A stretch of DNA of 64,000 bases from Roseobacter sinensis (GCF_025755255.1 NZ_JALIEB010000002.1:411218-475217), one strand, 5' to 3'. Positions 1 to 9,153 are shown, numbered from the stretch's first letter. Notes: a model not told the origin generated them from the letters alone. Numbers and translations are program-made.

Positions 1-1169
1 TCGCCCTTGCTTTCCGGGCGCAGCTGGCAGACGGACATCGTGAAGGCCGAAAACTTGTCGGCGCCTTTTCCCGGGTTTTCAGCCGAAAGGGGCTGCACAT
101 GGAACTGGATGTCCGGCGTCTCCACGTCTTCGCGGGTTTTCAGGAAGCCCGTGGCCAGGCTCGCCGCCATCGTCATCGGTCCGGCACGGAACATCAGGTA
201 TTTCAGCCCGATCTTGGCCTGACCGAAGAGGCTGGAGACCTCGTCGTTCAGCGTGGGCTCGTTGCACTTGTAGACCAGTCGGGCCTGCAGGTGATCCTGC
301 ATGTTCTTGCCCACGCCCTTGAGGTCTTTCTTCACTTCGATCCCATGCTCGGCGAGCTGTTCTGCCTCGCCGATGCCCGACAGCATCAGCAGTTGAGGCG
401 AGTTGATCGCCCCGCCGCAGAGCACGATCTCGCGCCGCGCCGTGATGGTCTGCGGGTTGCCGCCGCGGTCCGCGTAGGTCACGCCAGTGGCGCGGCCCTC
501 GGTGATTTCGATCTTGTCGACCTGCGCATGGGTGATGATCCGCAAGTTGGGCCGCTTCTTCACCGGATTGAGATAGGCCACGGCAGAACTGCAGCGCCGC
601 CCGTTGCGCGCGGTCAGTTGGAAAAAGCCGACGCCTTCCTGATCCGCGCCGTTGTAATCGGGGTTGAACTTGTACCCCGCCGCCTGTGCCGCGGCGACCC
701 AGGCATCGGTGATCGGCCGTTGAATCCGCATGTTCGACACCGAGAGCGGCCCCTGATCGCCATGATACTCATCGGCGCCGCGTTCGTTGTTCTCGGCCCG
801 TTTGAAGAGAGGTAAAACGTCGTCCCACCCCCATCCGCTATTGCCCATTTGCCGCCAACGGTCGTAGTCTTGGGGTTGACCGCGAACGTAGAGGAGGCCG
901 TTCAGGGAGGAAGACCCACCCAAAACCTTGCCGCGCGGCCACTCGATGGAGCGTCCATTGAGGCCCGGATCCGGCTCGGTTTTGTAGCACCAGTCGACGG
1001 ACGGGTTGTGGATTGTCTTGAAGTAGCCAACGGGGATGTGAATCCAAGGGTTCAAGTCCCGCCCGCCCGCTTCGAGCAGGATCACCTTGTTCTTCGGATC
1101 CGCGCTGAGCCGATTGGCCAGCACGCATCCGGCAGAGCCGGCACCGACGACGATAAAATCAGCTTCCAC
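1..1169 (-). CDS. GMC-family FAD oxidoreductase (choline/alcohol dehydrogenase-like), C-terminus outside window
   Basis: Flavin-dependent oxidoreductase of the glucose-methanol-choline family. About 389 codons are visible of the roughly 530-550 usual for the family. The GTG start at 1169 is preceded by GGGAGG 5 nt upstream. Residues 6-15 carry the FAD dinucleotide-binding motif (IVVGAGSAGC), followed by the family signatures LLEAGG and GKVLGGSSSLNGLLYVRG, and later GAINSPQLLMLSGIG. The catalytic His-His/Asn region lies beyond the window edge. It is divergent from a TRAP transporter, so the likely substrate is whatever that transporter imports; the substrate (choline, polyol or another alcohol) cannot be read from the sequence. 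Confidence 0.9.
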   Translation of the reverse strand, partial: MEADFIVVGAGSAGCVLANRLSADPKNKVILLEAGGRDLNPWIHIPVGYFKTIHNPSVDWCYKTEPDPGLNGRSIEWPRGKVLGGSSSLNGLLYVRGQPQDYDRWRQMGNSGWGWDDVLPLFKRAENNERGADEYHGDQGPLSVSNMRIQRPITDAWVAAAQAAGYKFNPDYNGADQEGVGFFQLTARNGRRCSSAVAYLNPVKKRPNLRIITHAQVDKIEITEGRATGVTYADRGGNPQTITARREIVLCGGAINSPQLLMLSGIGEAEQLAEHGIEVKKDLKGVGKNMQDHLQARLVYKCNEPTLNDEVSSLFGQAKIGLKYLMFRAGPMTMAASLATGFLKTREDVETPDIQFHVQPLSAENPGKGADKFSAFTMSVCQLRPESKG

Positions 1170-1216
1170 TTCCACCTCCCAAGATGCTGCGAAAAAAACT
1201 CTATGCAAAAAGAAGG

Positions 1217-1232
1217 AAACATACTAGTGTTT
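1217..1232. promoter_or_regulatory. Candidate operator between the GMC and TRAP genes
   Basis: AAACA and TGTTT arms separated by 6 nt lie in the short AT-rich divergent intergenic region, about 45 nt before dctP. The IclR regulator encoded downstream (4703) is the obvious candidate binder. The arms are short, so this is a weak, inferred call. Confidence 0.25.
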
Positions 1233-1276
1233 TTTGGGACTGCTAGTCTCAATAAATGACATTCAGGGAGGAAGTC

Positions 1277-2506
1277 ATGAAAGTTCAGAACAATATCAAA
1301 CACCTGTCGCGGCGGGATCTCTTCCGAGTTGCAGGCCGCTATGGTCTCAGCTCGACGCTGCTGGCCGCGGGCACGTTCGGCGGCGCGATGAGCCTGTCGA
1401 ACCTGGCTCAAGCCGCTGAATCGAGCTACGAAAAACGGTTCGCAAATGAACCGAAGTTCACCCTCAAGATGGGTGCTGCCGGCTTCAACCCGCAAAACCT
1501 GCTGATCGAGCGGGCCGGCGTTCTGGAGTTCGCACGTGACCTGGAAAGCCGCACCGATGGCGAGATTCGCGTCGAATTCATCGGCAACAACCAGATCTGC
1601 AACCAGCTCTCCTGTGTCGAGAAGACACAGCAAGGCATCGTCGACATGTATGCGGCGTCAACGCAGAACTCCGCGGGCGGCGCGCCCTATCTGAACGTGC
1701 TCGACTACGCCTACATGTTCCGGACGCGGGCCGATCAATACTACTTTATGTACAGCCCGGAATCTCAGCGCATCCTGCGCGAGCCTTTCGAGAAGCGTCA
1801 CGGCTTGAAGTTCCTCTTCAGCCACGCCGAGCTGCGCGGCATCCAGTTGGGCCTCGCCTGGCAGGATCGTGATCTCGTGACCAACATCGAAACGCTGAAT
1901 GGCACCAAGAACCGCGTAACGGGCACCCAGCTGGGCCGGATCGCAATGCAGGCGCTCGGCCTGAACCCGGTGCCGATCGCCTGGGAAGAAACGCTCGACG
2001 GTCTCAAGCAGGGCCTGATCGACGGGGCCGAGACCTGGGCCTCGGCCGTGGCTTACGCCAACATGTCGCCCGTCGTCAGCCAGTCGGTCGATCTGCGCTT
2101 CTTCTGCGGCACCGAGCACACCGCGATGTCGGCGTCTGTCTTTGACGGGCTGGGCGGCGAATTGCAGGACGCGGTCATGGAGTCGGCATATCTGGCGCAG
2201 GTGCACGTGCAGGCGGCCAACGAAGCGGCCCTCGTGAACACGGTTGGTGCAACCGATCCGCAGTTGCCCGGCACGATCTTTGCCGAGAACAACGTGCGCA
2301 TGGCGATGCTGTCGGACGAAGAGCGCAAGAAAGCCGAAGAGATGTGCTCGCCCGAGTTCCAGCCGCAGCTCTGGGAGCAGTGGCGCGAGCGGATCAACGG
2401 CTGGGCCGGTGGCATCGACACATACCAGGACATCTACAACGAAGTCCGTAACAACCCCCACACGCTGGCCGAAAACGTCGAGCCGCGTCGCTGGTGGAAG
2501 GCATAA
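1277..2506 (+). CDS. dctP: TRAP transporter substrate-binding protein DctP, Tat-exported
   Basis: Periplasmic solute receptor of a TRAP transporter, 409 aa. The start at 1277 is chosen over an in-frame one at 1256 because AGGGAGGA sits just upstream of it. Residues 11-16 (SRRDLF) are a twin-arginine motif, followed by a hydrophobic stretch and an AQA-type cleavage site near residue 46, so the protein is probably exported folded. Family features include the KMGAAGF strand and a WEETLDGLKQGLIDGAE segment. It is the first gene of dctP-dctQ-dctM-iclR and is followed by a strong hairpin with a U-tract that should lower expression of the membrane subunits. The ligand is unknown; the neighbouring GMC oxidoreductase hints at an alcohol, polyol or choline-like compound. 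Confidence 0.9.
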   Translation: MKVQNNIKHLSRRDLFRVAGRYGLSSTLLAAGTFGGAMSLSNLAQAAESSYEKRFANEPKFTLKMGAAGFNPQNLLIERAGVLEFARDLESRTDGEIRVEFIGNNQICNQLSCVEKTQQGIVDMYAASTQNSAGGAPYLNVLDYAYMFRTRADQYYFMYSPESQRILREPFEKRHGLKFLFSHAELRGIQLGLAWQDRDLVTNIETLNGTKNRVTGTQLGRIAMQALGLNPVPIAWEETLDGLKQGLIDGAETWASAVAYANMSPVVSQSVDLRFFCGTEHTAMSASVFDGLGGELQDAVMESAYLAQVHVQAANEAALVNTVGATDPQLPGTIFAENNVRMAMLSDEERKKAEEMCSPEFQPQLWEQWRERINGWAGGIDTYQDIYNEVRNNPHTLAENVEPRRWWKA

Positions 2507-2526
2507 GCCGCGTAGCACTGTCTCGC

Positions 2527-2559
2527 GGCCGGTCCCCTCGCGGGGGCCGGCCCTTTTTT
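2527..2559 (+). terminator. Intrinsic terminator/attenuator between dctP and dctQ
   Basis: An 11-bp GC-rich stem (one G-U pair; 2527-2537 with 2542-2552) and a TCGC tetraloop are followed by six T residues at 2554-2559. It sits inside the operon, so it probably gives partial termination or 3' protection that yields more binding protein than membrane subunits. Confidence 0.85.
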
Positions 2560-2654
2560 CCGCGACCTGCCTGACCCAGGCCACCGGCGGTGATCACACC
2601 GCGCGCGTGGCGGGCCGGCCCCGCGGATCAAACCTTTTTTGGGAGGAACGAGGT

Positions 2655-3323
2655 TTGTCTATTCTATCTGAGATGGGAACGATTCTGTCGGCGCTTGCGT
2701 CGCGAGACAGCTTCGAGATTTCCGGAGCGCTTCGCTCGAACGCGGCGTGGTATCTTGGGACGATCGCCCTGATCGTCGGCGGATACATCGTCTCACTGAT
2801 CTATCGCACAGTGCCCTTTGTCGAACGGCACCTGGAGCGCACGATCATGGTCTATTCTTACCTGGCCATCGCCTTCATCATCTTCTGGGGTGTGATCGAC
2901 CGGTTCATATTCAACAACCAGCAACCCTGGTCGACGACGATCCCGCCGTTCCTCTTCATGATCATGGCCTGGTTCGGGGCCTCCTATAACATCCGGTTGC
3001 GGACGCACCTGAGCTTTTCCGAGTTCCGGACCAAGATGCCCGCAGGCGGCCAGATCGTCTGTCTGTGGCTCGATTTCTTCTTGTGGTTCGGCTTCGCCCT
3101 GATCCTCTTCGTGACGACCTTCCGGCTCACGGCCAACTCGGCCTCGAACTTCCAGATCGTTCTGGGCACGGATAACACGATGCAGTGGTGGTTCCTCGCC
3201 ACGGCACCGGCCGCAGCCGTCCTCATGGCCGGGCGCGCCATGCAGAACATCATGGACGACATGCGCAAATTCCGGTCGGGCGAGCCCTTGATCGAACAAG
3301 CCGTTATCGGGGGGGATGCATAA
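2655..3323 (+). CDS. dctQ: TRAP transporter small permease DctQ
   Basis: Small membrane subunit of the TRAP transporter, 222 aa, with four predicted membrane segments (about residues 35-55, 70-90, 105-122 and 145-165) and the family-typical loop with SYNIRLRTHLSF. A TTG start at 2655 fits GGGAGG 8 nt upstream; the in-frame ATG at 2673 would be too far from that SD. The stop overlaps the dctM start (TAATG). It pairs with DctM in the inner membrane. An unbroken reading frame extends far upstream into dctP but is not coding. Confidence 0.85.
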   Translation: MSILSEMGTILSALASRDSFEISGALRSNAAWYLGTIALIVGGYIVSLIYRTVPFVERHLERTIMVYSYLAIAFIIFWGVIDRFIFNNQQPWSTTIPPFLFMIMAWFGASYNIRLRTHLSFSEFRTKMPAGGQIVCLWLDFFLWFGFALILFVTTFRLTANSASNFQIVLGTDNTMQWWFLATAPAAAVLMAGRAMQNIMDDMRKFRSGEPLIEQAVIGGDA

Positions 3324-4684
3324 TGGCCGACGGTACACTCATCACGCTCATCTCGCTGGGCGTCACCGGCCTCTTCATGCTCGGGGTGCCGGTGCTGCTG
3401 GTCATCGCCTACTGGGTGATCGGCTGCTCCTTCGTGCTGGGGCTCACGCTCGACAACATGGGCTCCGAGCTCATGAACGTCTTCAACAAGGGCTTTGCCC
3501 TGCTCGCCATGCCGCTCTTCATCCTGACGGGCGACCTGATCAACAAGTCGGGGATCGCGCGACGATTGTCGAATTTTGCCTACGCCTGTCTCGGCTGGCT
3601 GCGCGGCGGTCTGGCGATGGCCTCCTTGGGCGCCTGCGGGCTCTTCGCAGCGATCTCGGGGTCGAACTCGGCCACCACCGCGACCATCGGTTCGATGCTG
3701 CACCCCGAGATGGTCAAGGGCGGTTATGACGAGCGCTTCTCGGCGGCCACCGCCGCCGCGGGCGGTACGGTCGGGATCATCATACCGCCGTCGATCATCT
3801 TCATCGTCTACGGCTTCCTGATGAACCTTCCGATCTCCGAGCTCTTCATTGCCGGTATCCTACCCGGAGCGCTTATGGTGTTCGCCATGCAGTTCGCCTG
3901 CTGGGTCATCTGCCGGGCCAATGGTTGGGGGTTCCTCATCCCGCTTCAGATCGCACGCGTGCTGAAGACTGGTCTTGGCGCGTGGTTGGGCTTCTTCGCC
4001 ATTGGTCTGGTGCTCTGGGGCATCTACACCGGCAAGTTCTCGCCCACCGAAGCGGCGGGTGTGACCGTGGGCTTCTGCGTCATCGCCGGTCTTGTGAGTT
4101 GGGCGCTCAGCCATCTCTTCCACATCACAGACGACAAGGAGTGGCAGAACAAGGGCTGGGGCGAGATGCTGCTGGTCGATGGCTTCACGATCCCGGAGAT
4201 CCCCAGCATCGTGGTGCGGTCGGCCCAGATCACCGGGATCCTCGCGCCGCTGATTGCCATTTCGGTGGTGATGCAACAGATCCTGTCGCTTCTGGGGGCA
4301 CAACAGGTTATCGGCGATTTCGTGATCTCGATGGGTGGCTACTACGCAGTTCTTGCGACTGCGATGGTGATCGTGTTCGTCTCCGGCATGGTGTTGGAGT
4401 CGCTTCCCGTCACCATCATTCTGGCGCCGATCCTTGCACCGATCGCGGCGTCCGTCGGGGTCGATCCCATCCACTTCTCTGTGATCTTCCTCGTCGGCGC
4501 GTCCATCGGGTTCATCACGCCGCCCTACGGTCTGAACCTCTATGTGGCTTCCGGTGTGACAGGGGTTCCCTATTTCCGGTTGCTGAAGTACTCAACGTAT
4601 TACCTCTTCTCGCTGCTGGCGATCTGGATCTTCGTCGCGATGTCGCCGCTTAGCGCGTTGTGGTTGGTGGAGTTGATGCGGTAA
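3323..4684 (+). CDS. dctM: TRAP transporter large permease DctM
   Basis: Large, channel-forming membrane subunit of the TRAP transporter, 453 aa with about a dozen hydrophobic segments. DctM/Siat-family motifs are clear: FNKGFALLAMPLFIL, GSNSATTATIGSMLHPEM, AAAGGTVGIIIPPSI and, near the end, IGFITPPYGLNLYVASG. It is translationally coupled to dctQ by a TAATG overlap. It should drive sodium-coupled uptake of the ligand captured by the DctP at 1277. Confidence 0.9.
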   Translation: MADGTLITLISLGVTGLFMLGVPVLLVIAYWVIGCSFVLGLTLDNMGSELMNVFNKGFALLAMPLFILTGDLINKSGIARRLSNFAYACLGWLRGGLAMASLGACGLFAAISGSNSATTATIGSMLHPEMVKGGYDERFSAATAAAGGTVGIIIPPSIIFIVYGFLMNLPISELFIAGILPGALMVFAMQFACWVICRANGWGFLIPLQIARVLKTGLGAWLGFFAIGLVLWGIYTGKFSPTEAAGVTVGFCVIAGLVSWALSHLFHITDDKEWQNKGWGEMLLVDGFTIPEIPSIVVRSAQITGILAPLIAISVVMQQILSLLGAQQVIGDFVISMGGYYAVLATAMVIVFVSGMVLESLPVTIILAPILAPIAASVGVDPIHFSVIFLVGASIGFITPPYGLNLYVASGVTGVPYFRLLKYSTYYLFSLLAIWIFVAMSPLSALWLVELMR

Positions 4685-4702
4685 GGGCATCTAGGAGCGA
4701 TA

Positions 4703-5482
4703 ATGCCGGATGATTTCGCAGACCAACGGCAGGGCCAGATCCCAACCAATTTGCGGTTGCTGGTCCTGCTTGAGGAAGTTGCCAAGGCCGGCGTGCCCGT
4801 CACGCCCACGGCGTTGAAAGATACGCTGAATCTGCCGAAGCCAACGCTGCACCGGCTGTTCAACACCGCGGAAGCGGAAGGGTTCCTGCAAAGAGACGTC
4901 GACGGCCGGTCCTACGGGCCCGGCCCTCGTCTGCGACAGTTATCCGTTCACACGGCGTCGTCGCAACGCATCCGCACCGTCCGGCTTGCGATCCTGCGCA
5001 GCGTGGCCGAGAAGATCGGCGAGACCTGCAACATCGCCACACCGGATCGGGACGGAATGACCTACCTCGACCGGGTCGAAACCCACTGGCCGTTGCGCAT
5101 ACAACTGCCCGTAGGAACCCAGGTGCCGTTCTACTGCACGGCCAGCGGCAAGATGTATCTGTCGTCGCTGAGGCCCGCCTATTTCGACCGCTACCTCTCG
5201 GCCGCGACGATCGAAAGCCACGCGCCCGGGACGATGACCGACAAGAGCACGCTGAAGGCCGAGATCGAGGCCACCCGCAAGCGCGGCTATTCGATGGACA
5301 ATCAGGAGTTCATGGAAGACATGGTCGCAATTGCCGTGCCGATCCTCGACGACCGCAAGCGCCTGGTCTCAACCCTGTCGGTCCATGCGCCCCTGCAGCG
5401 TCACAACATCGACACGCTCAGCCGGCACATCGACGATCTGCGCGCCGCTTCGCAAGAGCTGAGTGAGCTGATCAACAGCTGA
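4703..5482 (+). CDS. IclR-family transcriptional regulator
   Basis: DNA-binding regulator, 259 aa. An N-terminal winged helix-turn-helix (about residues 15-75, including PKPTLHRLFNTAEAEGFLQRD) is followed by the IclR effector domain (TASGKMYLSSL, RKRGYSMDNQEFMEDMVAIAVPI). It begins 18 nt after dctM on the same strand with GGAGCG upstream, so it is co-transcribed with the TRAP genes. It probably senses the imported solute and controls the divergent GMC/TRAP promoter region. It is convergent with the cyclase gene. Confidence 0.88.
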   Translation: MPDDFADQRQGQIPTNLRLLVLLEEVAKAGVPVTPTALKDTLNLPKPTLHRLFNTAEAEGFLQRDVDGRSYGPGPRLRQLSVHTASSQRIRTVRLAILRSVAEKIGETCNIATPDRDGMTYLDRVETHWPLRIQLPVGTQVPFYCTASGKMYLSSLRPAYFDRYLSAATIESHAPGTMTDKSTLKAEIEATRKRGYSMDNQEFMEDMVAIAVPILDDRKRLVSTLSVHAPLQRHNIDTLSRHIDDLRAASQELSELINS

Positions 5483-5492
5483 CGAGGCCGGG

Positions 5493-7349
5493 TCAACCCA
5501 TCCAGAAGTGAACCTCGGCCCCGCCGTCCCGACCGCGCACCTCCACCGTCTTGGTGCGGTCAGCCGGACGCAGCGGTGACTGCCGCGCGCGCTGCAGCAC
5601 ACTGTCGGTGGCGGCGATGGCTGCCCCTTCGGCTTTTGCGATCTCCAGCAGCCGGCTGGTGAGGTTCACGCTGTCTCCAGCAACAGAAACCTGCTGGTGA
5701 TGATCCCCGCCGAGGCGCGACAGGACGACCTCGCCGTGGTGCAGCCCGATCCGGCACCCAACCGTGAACCGGCCCTCGCCGAGGGCGGCAAGGTCGTCGA
5801 GCAGGGCGAAGGACGTCCGGAACGCCTGATCCGCACTGGCTTCTCCGTCGTCGGTCATACCGAAGACGGCAAGCGCCCCATCGCCCATGTAGTTCAAGAC
5901 AACGCCGCCTTGCCCCTCGACCCCTGCCGCGGTGATCTGGTGGAAGTTTTTCAGCAGATCCTGCGTGCCCGCCGGGCCAAGCCGTTCTGAGAGCAGGGTG
6001 AACCCGCTCAGATCGATGAAGAGGATCGAGAGCGCCCGCGATGTGGGCTGTTTGAGGAAATCCGGGTCTTCGGCGATCATCTCCGCCAGCAGCGGCGACT
6101 GGAACTTTTTCAGCGCTTCGAGCGCCGCAGCACCGCGCGATGCGCGCCGCTTCTCGGTGTAGTAGCGCAGGGCCGCCGCCGCCGCTACCGGCGCCATTGC
6201 ACTGACAAGAGGCACCGCGGCGCTGAGCCAGACGCCGGCCGAGAAGGCGGCGAGGATGGCGGCACCCCAGGCCGCGACCAGAGCAAGCGCGGCCGGAACG
6301 CCGCTCGACAAGGGCAGGAGCAGCACGAGCCCGCTGGCCAGCAGCGCCAGGACCACGCTGGCAGCTGTATCGATCCGGCGGGTCTGCAGGTCGCGGCGCA
6401 GCGGCTGGCTGCCGAGCATCTGCGACACGGCGCCGGCCATGATTTCAACGCCCGGCACGCTCTCACCATAGGGTCCGGGGAATCGGTCACCAAAGGCGGT
6501 CGCCGTGAACCCCACCAGGACAGCCTTGCCGGCCAGATCGGCCGCATGCGTACCATCGAGGATGACGCTGGCGGAATAGGTGGGGATGTGCCCCTCCGGG
6601 CCGATCAACCGCAGCGGCATGGTCAAGCCGACATCGAGCGGCACGAGGTCGCCGCCGAGGTTGAGCGCATCGGCTGCGATCTGCGGCTCCACCCCGCGAA
6701 GCCGCGATGCAAGCGCAAGTGCGAAGGACAGCTCTATCCCGGTTTCCGTCGCGAAGACGGATGGCACGTAGCGGGGTGTTCCGGTCGCATCCGTCGAGAT
6801 GTTCACCAGAGCCGCCTGTGCCACGTCAGCGAAGACCGGTTGCGGCCTCAGGATCGAGGCCGGGCGCGCGACACCGACATCTTGGGAACCTGCCGAAAAG
6901 CTGGCGGCGGCGGCAATCACGCTTGGGATCTGCGAGAGAGCCTCTGCCAGCCGCGCATCGACCGCGGCATCGCCCGGGTCGGCCAGCACCACGTCGAGCC
7001 CAACCGTCGTCGCGCCTGCCGCCGCGATGGCATCGATCGTGCGGGCCAGCAGCGCCCGGTTGGCACCGGGGGCGCCTTGGTTGGCGGCGAGCGTTGCATC
7101 GTCGATGGCGACGATGGCCACTTCGGTCGCCGGGTCGACCGGCCCGAAGACCGAGAGCCGGAGATCGAGCAGAGCCGCCTCGAGCCGGTCCAACCCACTG
7201 GCGCGAGCGGAAAGATGCGGCGCCGAGATCAGCGCGGCCCAGACCCCCGCTGCGATCAATGTGAGGGCACCAAGAACCAACGGCGCCCGGGCGCCCTGCA
7301 TCATCGGCCGAAGCGGGCGAGCAAGGCTGCGGCGCGATCTGCGGGCCAT
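5493..7349 (-). CDS. CHASE2-domain class III adenylate/guanylate cyclase
   Basis: Membrane-bound nucleotide cyclase, 618 aa. A basic N-terminus and one membrane segment (about residues 22-42) lead into a periplasmic CHASE2 sensor domain (about 50-320, with VAIVAIDDATL), then clustered membrane helices (about 330-410) and a C-terminal cyclase domain (about 439-600). Metal-binding aspartates are D446 (FIDLSGF) and D490 (YMGDG), and the transition-state pair N562/R566 is present (VNLTSR), so it should be active. The start at 7349 has GAGGG 6 nt upstream; an alternative ATG at 7304 forms an ATGA overlap with the upstream gene. Nucleotide specificity is not certain from sequence. It overlaps and is co-transcribed with the FecR-like gene. 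Confidence 0.9.
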   Translation of the reverse strand: MARRSRRSLARPLRPMMQGARAPLVLGALTLIAAGVWAALISAPHLSARASGLDRLEAALLDLRLSVFGPVDPATEVAIVAIDDATLAANQGAPGANRALLARTIDAIAAAGATTVGLDVVLADPGDAAVDARLAEALSQIPSVIAAAASFSAGSQDVGVARPASILRPQPVFADVAQAALVNISTDATGTPRYVPSVFATETGIELSFALALASRLRGVEPQIAADALNLGGDLVPLDVGLTMPLRLIGPEGHIPTYSASVILDGTHAADLAGKAVLVGFTATAFGDRFPGPYGESVPGVEIMAGAVSQMLGSQPLRRDLQTRRIDTAASVVLALLASGLVLLLPLSSGVPAALALVAAWGAAILAAFSAGVWLSAAVPLVSAMAPVAAAAALRYYTEKRRASRGAAALEALKKFQSPLLAEMIAEDPDFLKQPTSRALSILFIDLSGFTLLSERLGPAGTQDLLKNFHQITAAGVEGQGGVVLNYMGDGALAVFGMTDDGEASADQAFRTSFALLDDLAALGEGRFTVGCRIGLHHGEVVLSRLGGDHHQQVSVAGDSVNLTSRLLEIAKAEGAAIAATDSVLQRARQSPLRPADRTKTVEVRGRDGGAEVHFWMG

Positions 7350-7822
7350 GTGCGACCCTCAAGCGCCTCGTCCGATGCATCGACGTCAACACCATCGCCC
7401 GCGCCAAGAACGACTGCTTCTTCGGTCGCACCAGTACGCAAGACCGACACCTCGCCCTCAACCACGAAAACCGAGGTCCGGTCCGCCGTCACATCCACCA
7501 GATAGGTGGTGCCACGCACCGCAGCGATGGCGTGCGGGGTTCGGATTTGCGGACGTGCCTCTCCCTTGTCGGCTTCGATCAGCACGGCGCCGCGCTCCAG
7601 ATCGATGACGCCGGGTTGCGCGCCGCTTTCCGCCTCGGCGAAGCCCATCTGGGCAGCCGCCTCCATCTCGATGACCACCCCGAACTCACAGGACAGCACC
7701 TGCCGCTCCGGGTCGGTCACGGTCTCCACCGTACAATTGGGCGGCACCTGGGCCATCGTCGGCGTGGACATGGCCGCGACGGCCAGGAGCCCATAAAGAA
7801 AAACGAAACGCAAACTGGTCAT
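7301..7822 (-). CDS. FecR-domain secreted protein
   Basis: Exported protein of 173 aa. The ATG at 7822 has AAAGG 8 nt upstream. A signal peptide (about residues 1-23, ending TMAQ) is followed by a FecR-type beta domain with the recognisable core RTPHAIAAVRGTTYLVDV and VFVVEGEVSVL. In FecR domains this segment relays or modulates periplasmic signals. It precedes the CHASE2 cyclase and overlaps it by 49 nt, so the two are almost certainly one signalling unit in which this protein may bind the CHASE2 sensor. No sigma factor or TonB receptor is nearby, so it is not a classic Fec system. Confidence 0.8.
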   Translation of the reverse strand: MTSLRFVFLYGLLAVAAMSTPTMAQVPPNCTVETVTDPERQVLSCEFGVVIEMEAAAQMGFAEAESGAQPGVIDLERGAVLIEADKGEARPQIRTPHAIAAVRGTTYLVDVTADRTSVFVVEGEVSVLRTGATEEAVVLGAGDGVDVDASDEALEGRTWPADRAAALLARFGR

Positions 7823-8076
7823 ATCTGTCACCTTTCACCGCAGGCCCAGGCGCTCAGCGCCAGCCTGCTCGTCTTGGGAGACGCCGCATGGCGTCATTCA
7901 ACCCGACCGTGATTACCACCAAACACGGCCAGACAGAAGAGAAGAACGGAGGCTCGGGCGACCGACCGCCCGGGTGTCCGCGCGTGACGCCGTGCCCCAG
8001 CGCACGGTGGCTTAAGCCGGCCGCAAGGTGTTTCGCTCAGGTTGGCCACCGAACATATCTTCTCATGGGAACCCCA

Positions 8077-9153
8077 ATGGCCGATACCTCAAGCTGCCTG
8101 TCCTTGCCGTTCATCCAGCCAAATCAGGCTCAGAAGCACGTCACCCACAACGAAGCACTGCGCATTCTCGACGTGCTGACGCAACTGGCCGTGCTGACGG
8201 ACGATCAGCCCGCGCCTCCCGCCACGCCGGCAGAGGGGGATCGGCACATCGTTGGCGACGCCGCCACAGGGGCCTGGGACGGACAGGACGGGCGGCTCGC
8301 CCTCTTCGAAAACGGCCTCTGGCAGTATTTCGACGCCAAGCCCGGCTGGCGCGCCTATGTGACCGGGCGCGAGGCGCTGGTGGTCTACGACGGCTCGGAA
8401 TGGATCGACCTTGATAGCGACGAGTTGCAGGAGATCGCGGCCTTCGGCCTTGGGATGACGTCGCTTCCCACCGCGCCGTTTTCGGCCAAGATCAACGGTG
8501 CTGTCTGGACCGCGCTCTACCAGGCGGATGGTGGCACGGGCGATATGATCTCGACGCTCAACAAGGAGACATCCGCAGATGATGCAGGTTTCGTCTTCCA
8601 GCAGGATTTCGGCACGCGCGCGCTCTTCGGTCTCTTCGGCAGCGACGATATCCGCCTCGCCACCTCGGCCAACGGCACCGATTTCCGCGACGGGCTGATT
8701 GTAGATGCCGCCACCGGCGTGGTCGAACAGCCCAATCTGCCCCGGTTCAAGGGGGTCACGAACTTCGACAACTACAGCGCCGCTGACGTCTGGACGACGA
8801 TCGCGATCAACGACGCCGAGTTCAACGATCAGAGCGCGCTCGATGCGGGCACCAACCAGTTCATCGCCCCCGTCGCCGGCAGCTATGTCTTTGGCGCAGC
8901 GCTGACATTCAAGGAAAATACCTCGGACCAGGCGCGCATGGGCGCGCGCCTGCTGCGCAACGGGGTCGACATCATCGCGGGCTCGCTGCATGAAAACACC
9001 GGGCCACATGTCACCGAGCAGACGACGCTGACCTTCCAGACGATGGCCCAACTCGGCGCCGGAGACACCGTGGAGCTGCAAGGCCGGCTGCGCGGGTTTG
9101 ACGGCTACTTCATGGCCGATCAGACGAGCTTCTGGGGCTTCAAGGTCGGCTGA
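8077..9153 (+). CDS. DUF2793 protein with C1q-like C-terminal domain
   Basis: A 358-aa protein. The N-terminal half matches the DUF2793 family as I remember it (LPFIQPNQAQKHVTHNEALR; GWRAYVTGREALVVYDGSEW), which is common in Rhodobacterales beside phage-like or gene-transfer-agent loci. The C-terminal about 130 residues read as a C1q/TNF-like jelly roll (FIAPVAGSYVFGAALTF; FWGFKVG at the end). The start at 8077 follows GGGA. No signal peptide is seen. No phage or GTA structural gene lies near it, so it is an orphan; a head-spike or fibre role is inference. It is divergent from the FecR/cyclase pair. Confidence 0.75.
   Translation: MADTSSCLSLPFIQPNQAQKHVTHNEALRILDVLTQLAVLTDDQPAPPATPAEGDRHIVGDAATGAWDGQDGRLALFENGLWQYFDAKPGWRAYVTGREALVVYDGSEWIDLDSDELQEIAAFGLGMTSLPTAPFSAKINGAVWTALYQADGGTGDMISTLNKETSADDAGFVFQQDFGTRALFGLFGSDDIRLATSANGTDFRDGLIVDAATGVVEQPNLPRFKGVTNFDNYSAADVWTTIAINDAEFNDQSALDAGTNQFIAPVAGSYVFGAALTFKENTSDQARMGARLLRNGVDIIAGSLHENTGPHVTEQTTLTFQTMAQLGAGDTVELQGRLRGFDGYFMADQTSFWGFKVG

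Noticed and set aside
99..815. Long plus-strand open frame opposite the GMC gene
   Set aside because: It is the antisense shadow of a well-conserved FAD oxidoreductase in high-GC DNA; it has no SD or domain.
2244..2654. Upstream extension of the dctQ frame through the end of dctP and the terminator
   Set aside because: It crosses a hairpin with a U-tract and the dctP coding region in another frame; the SD-supported start is at 2655.
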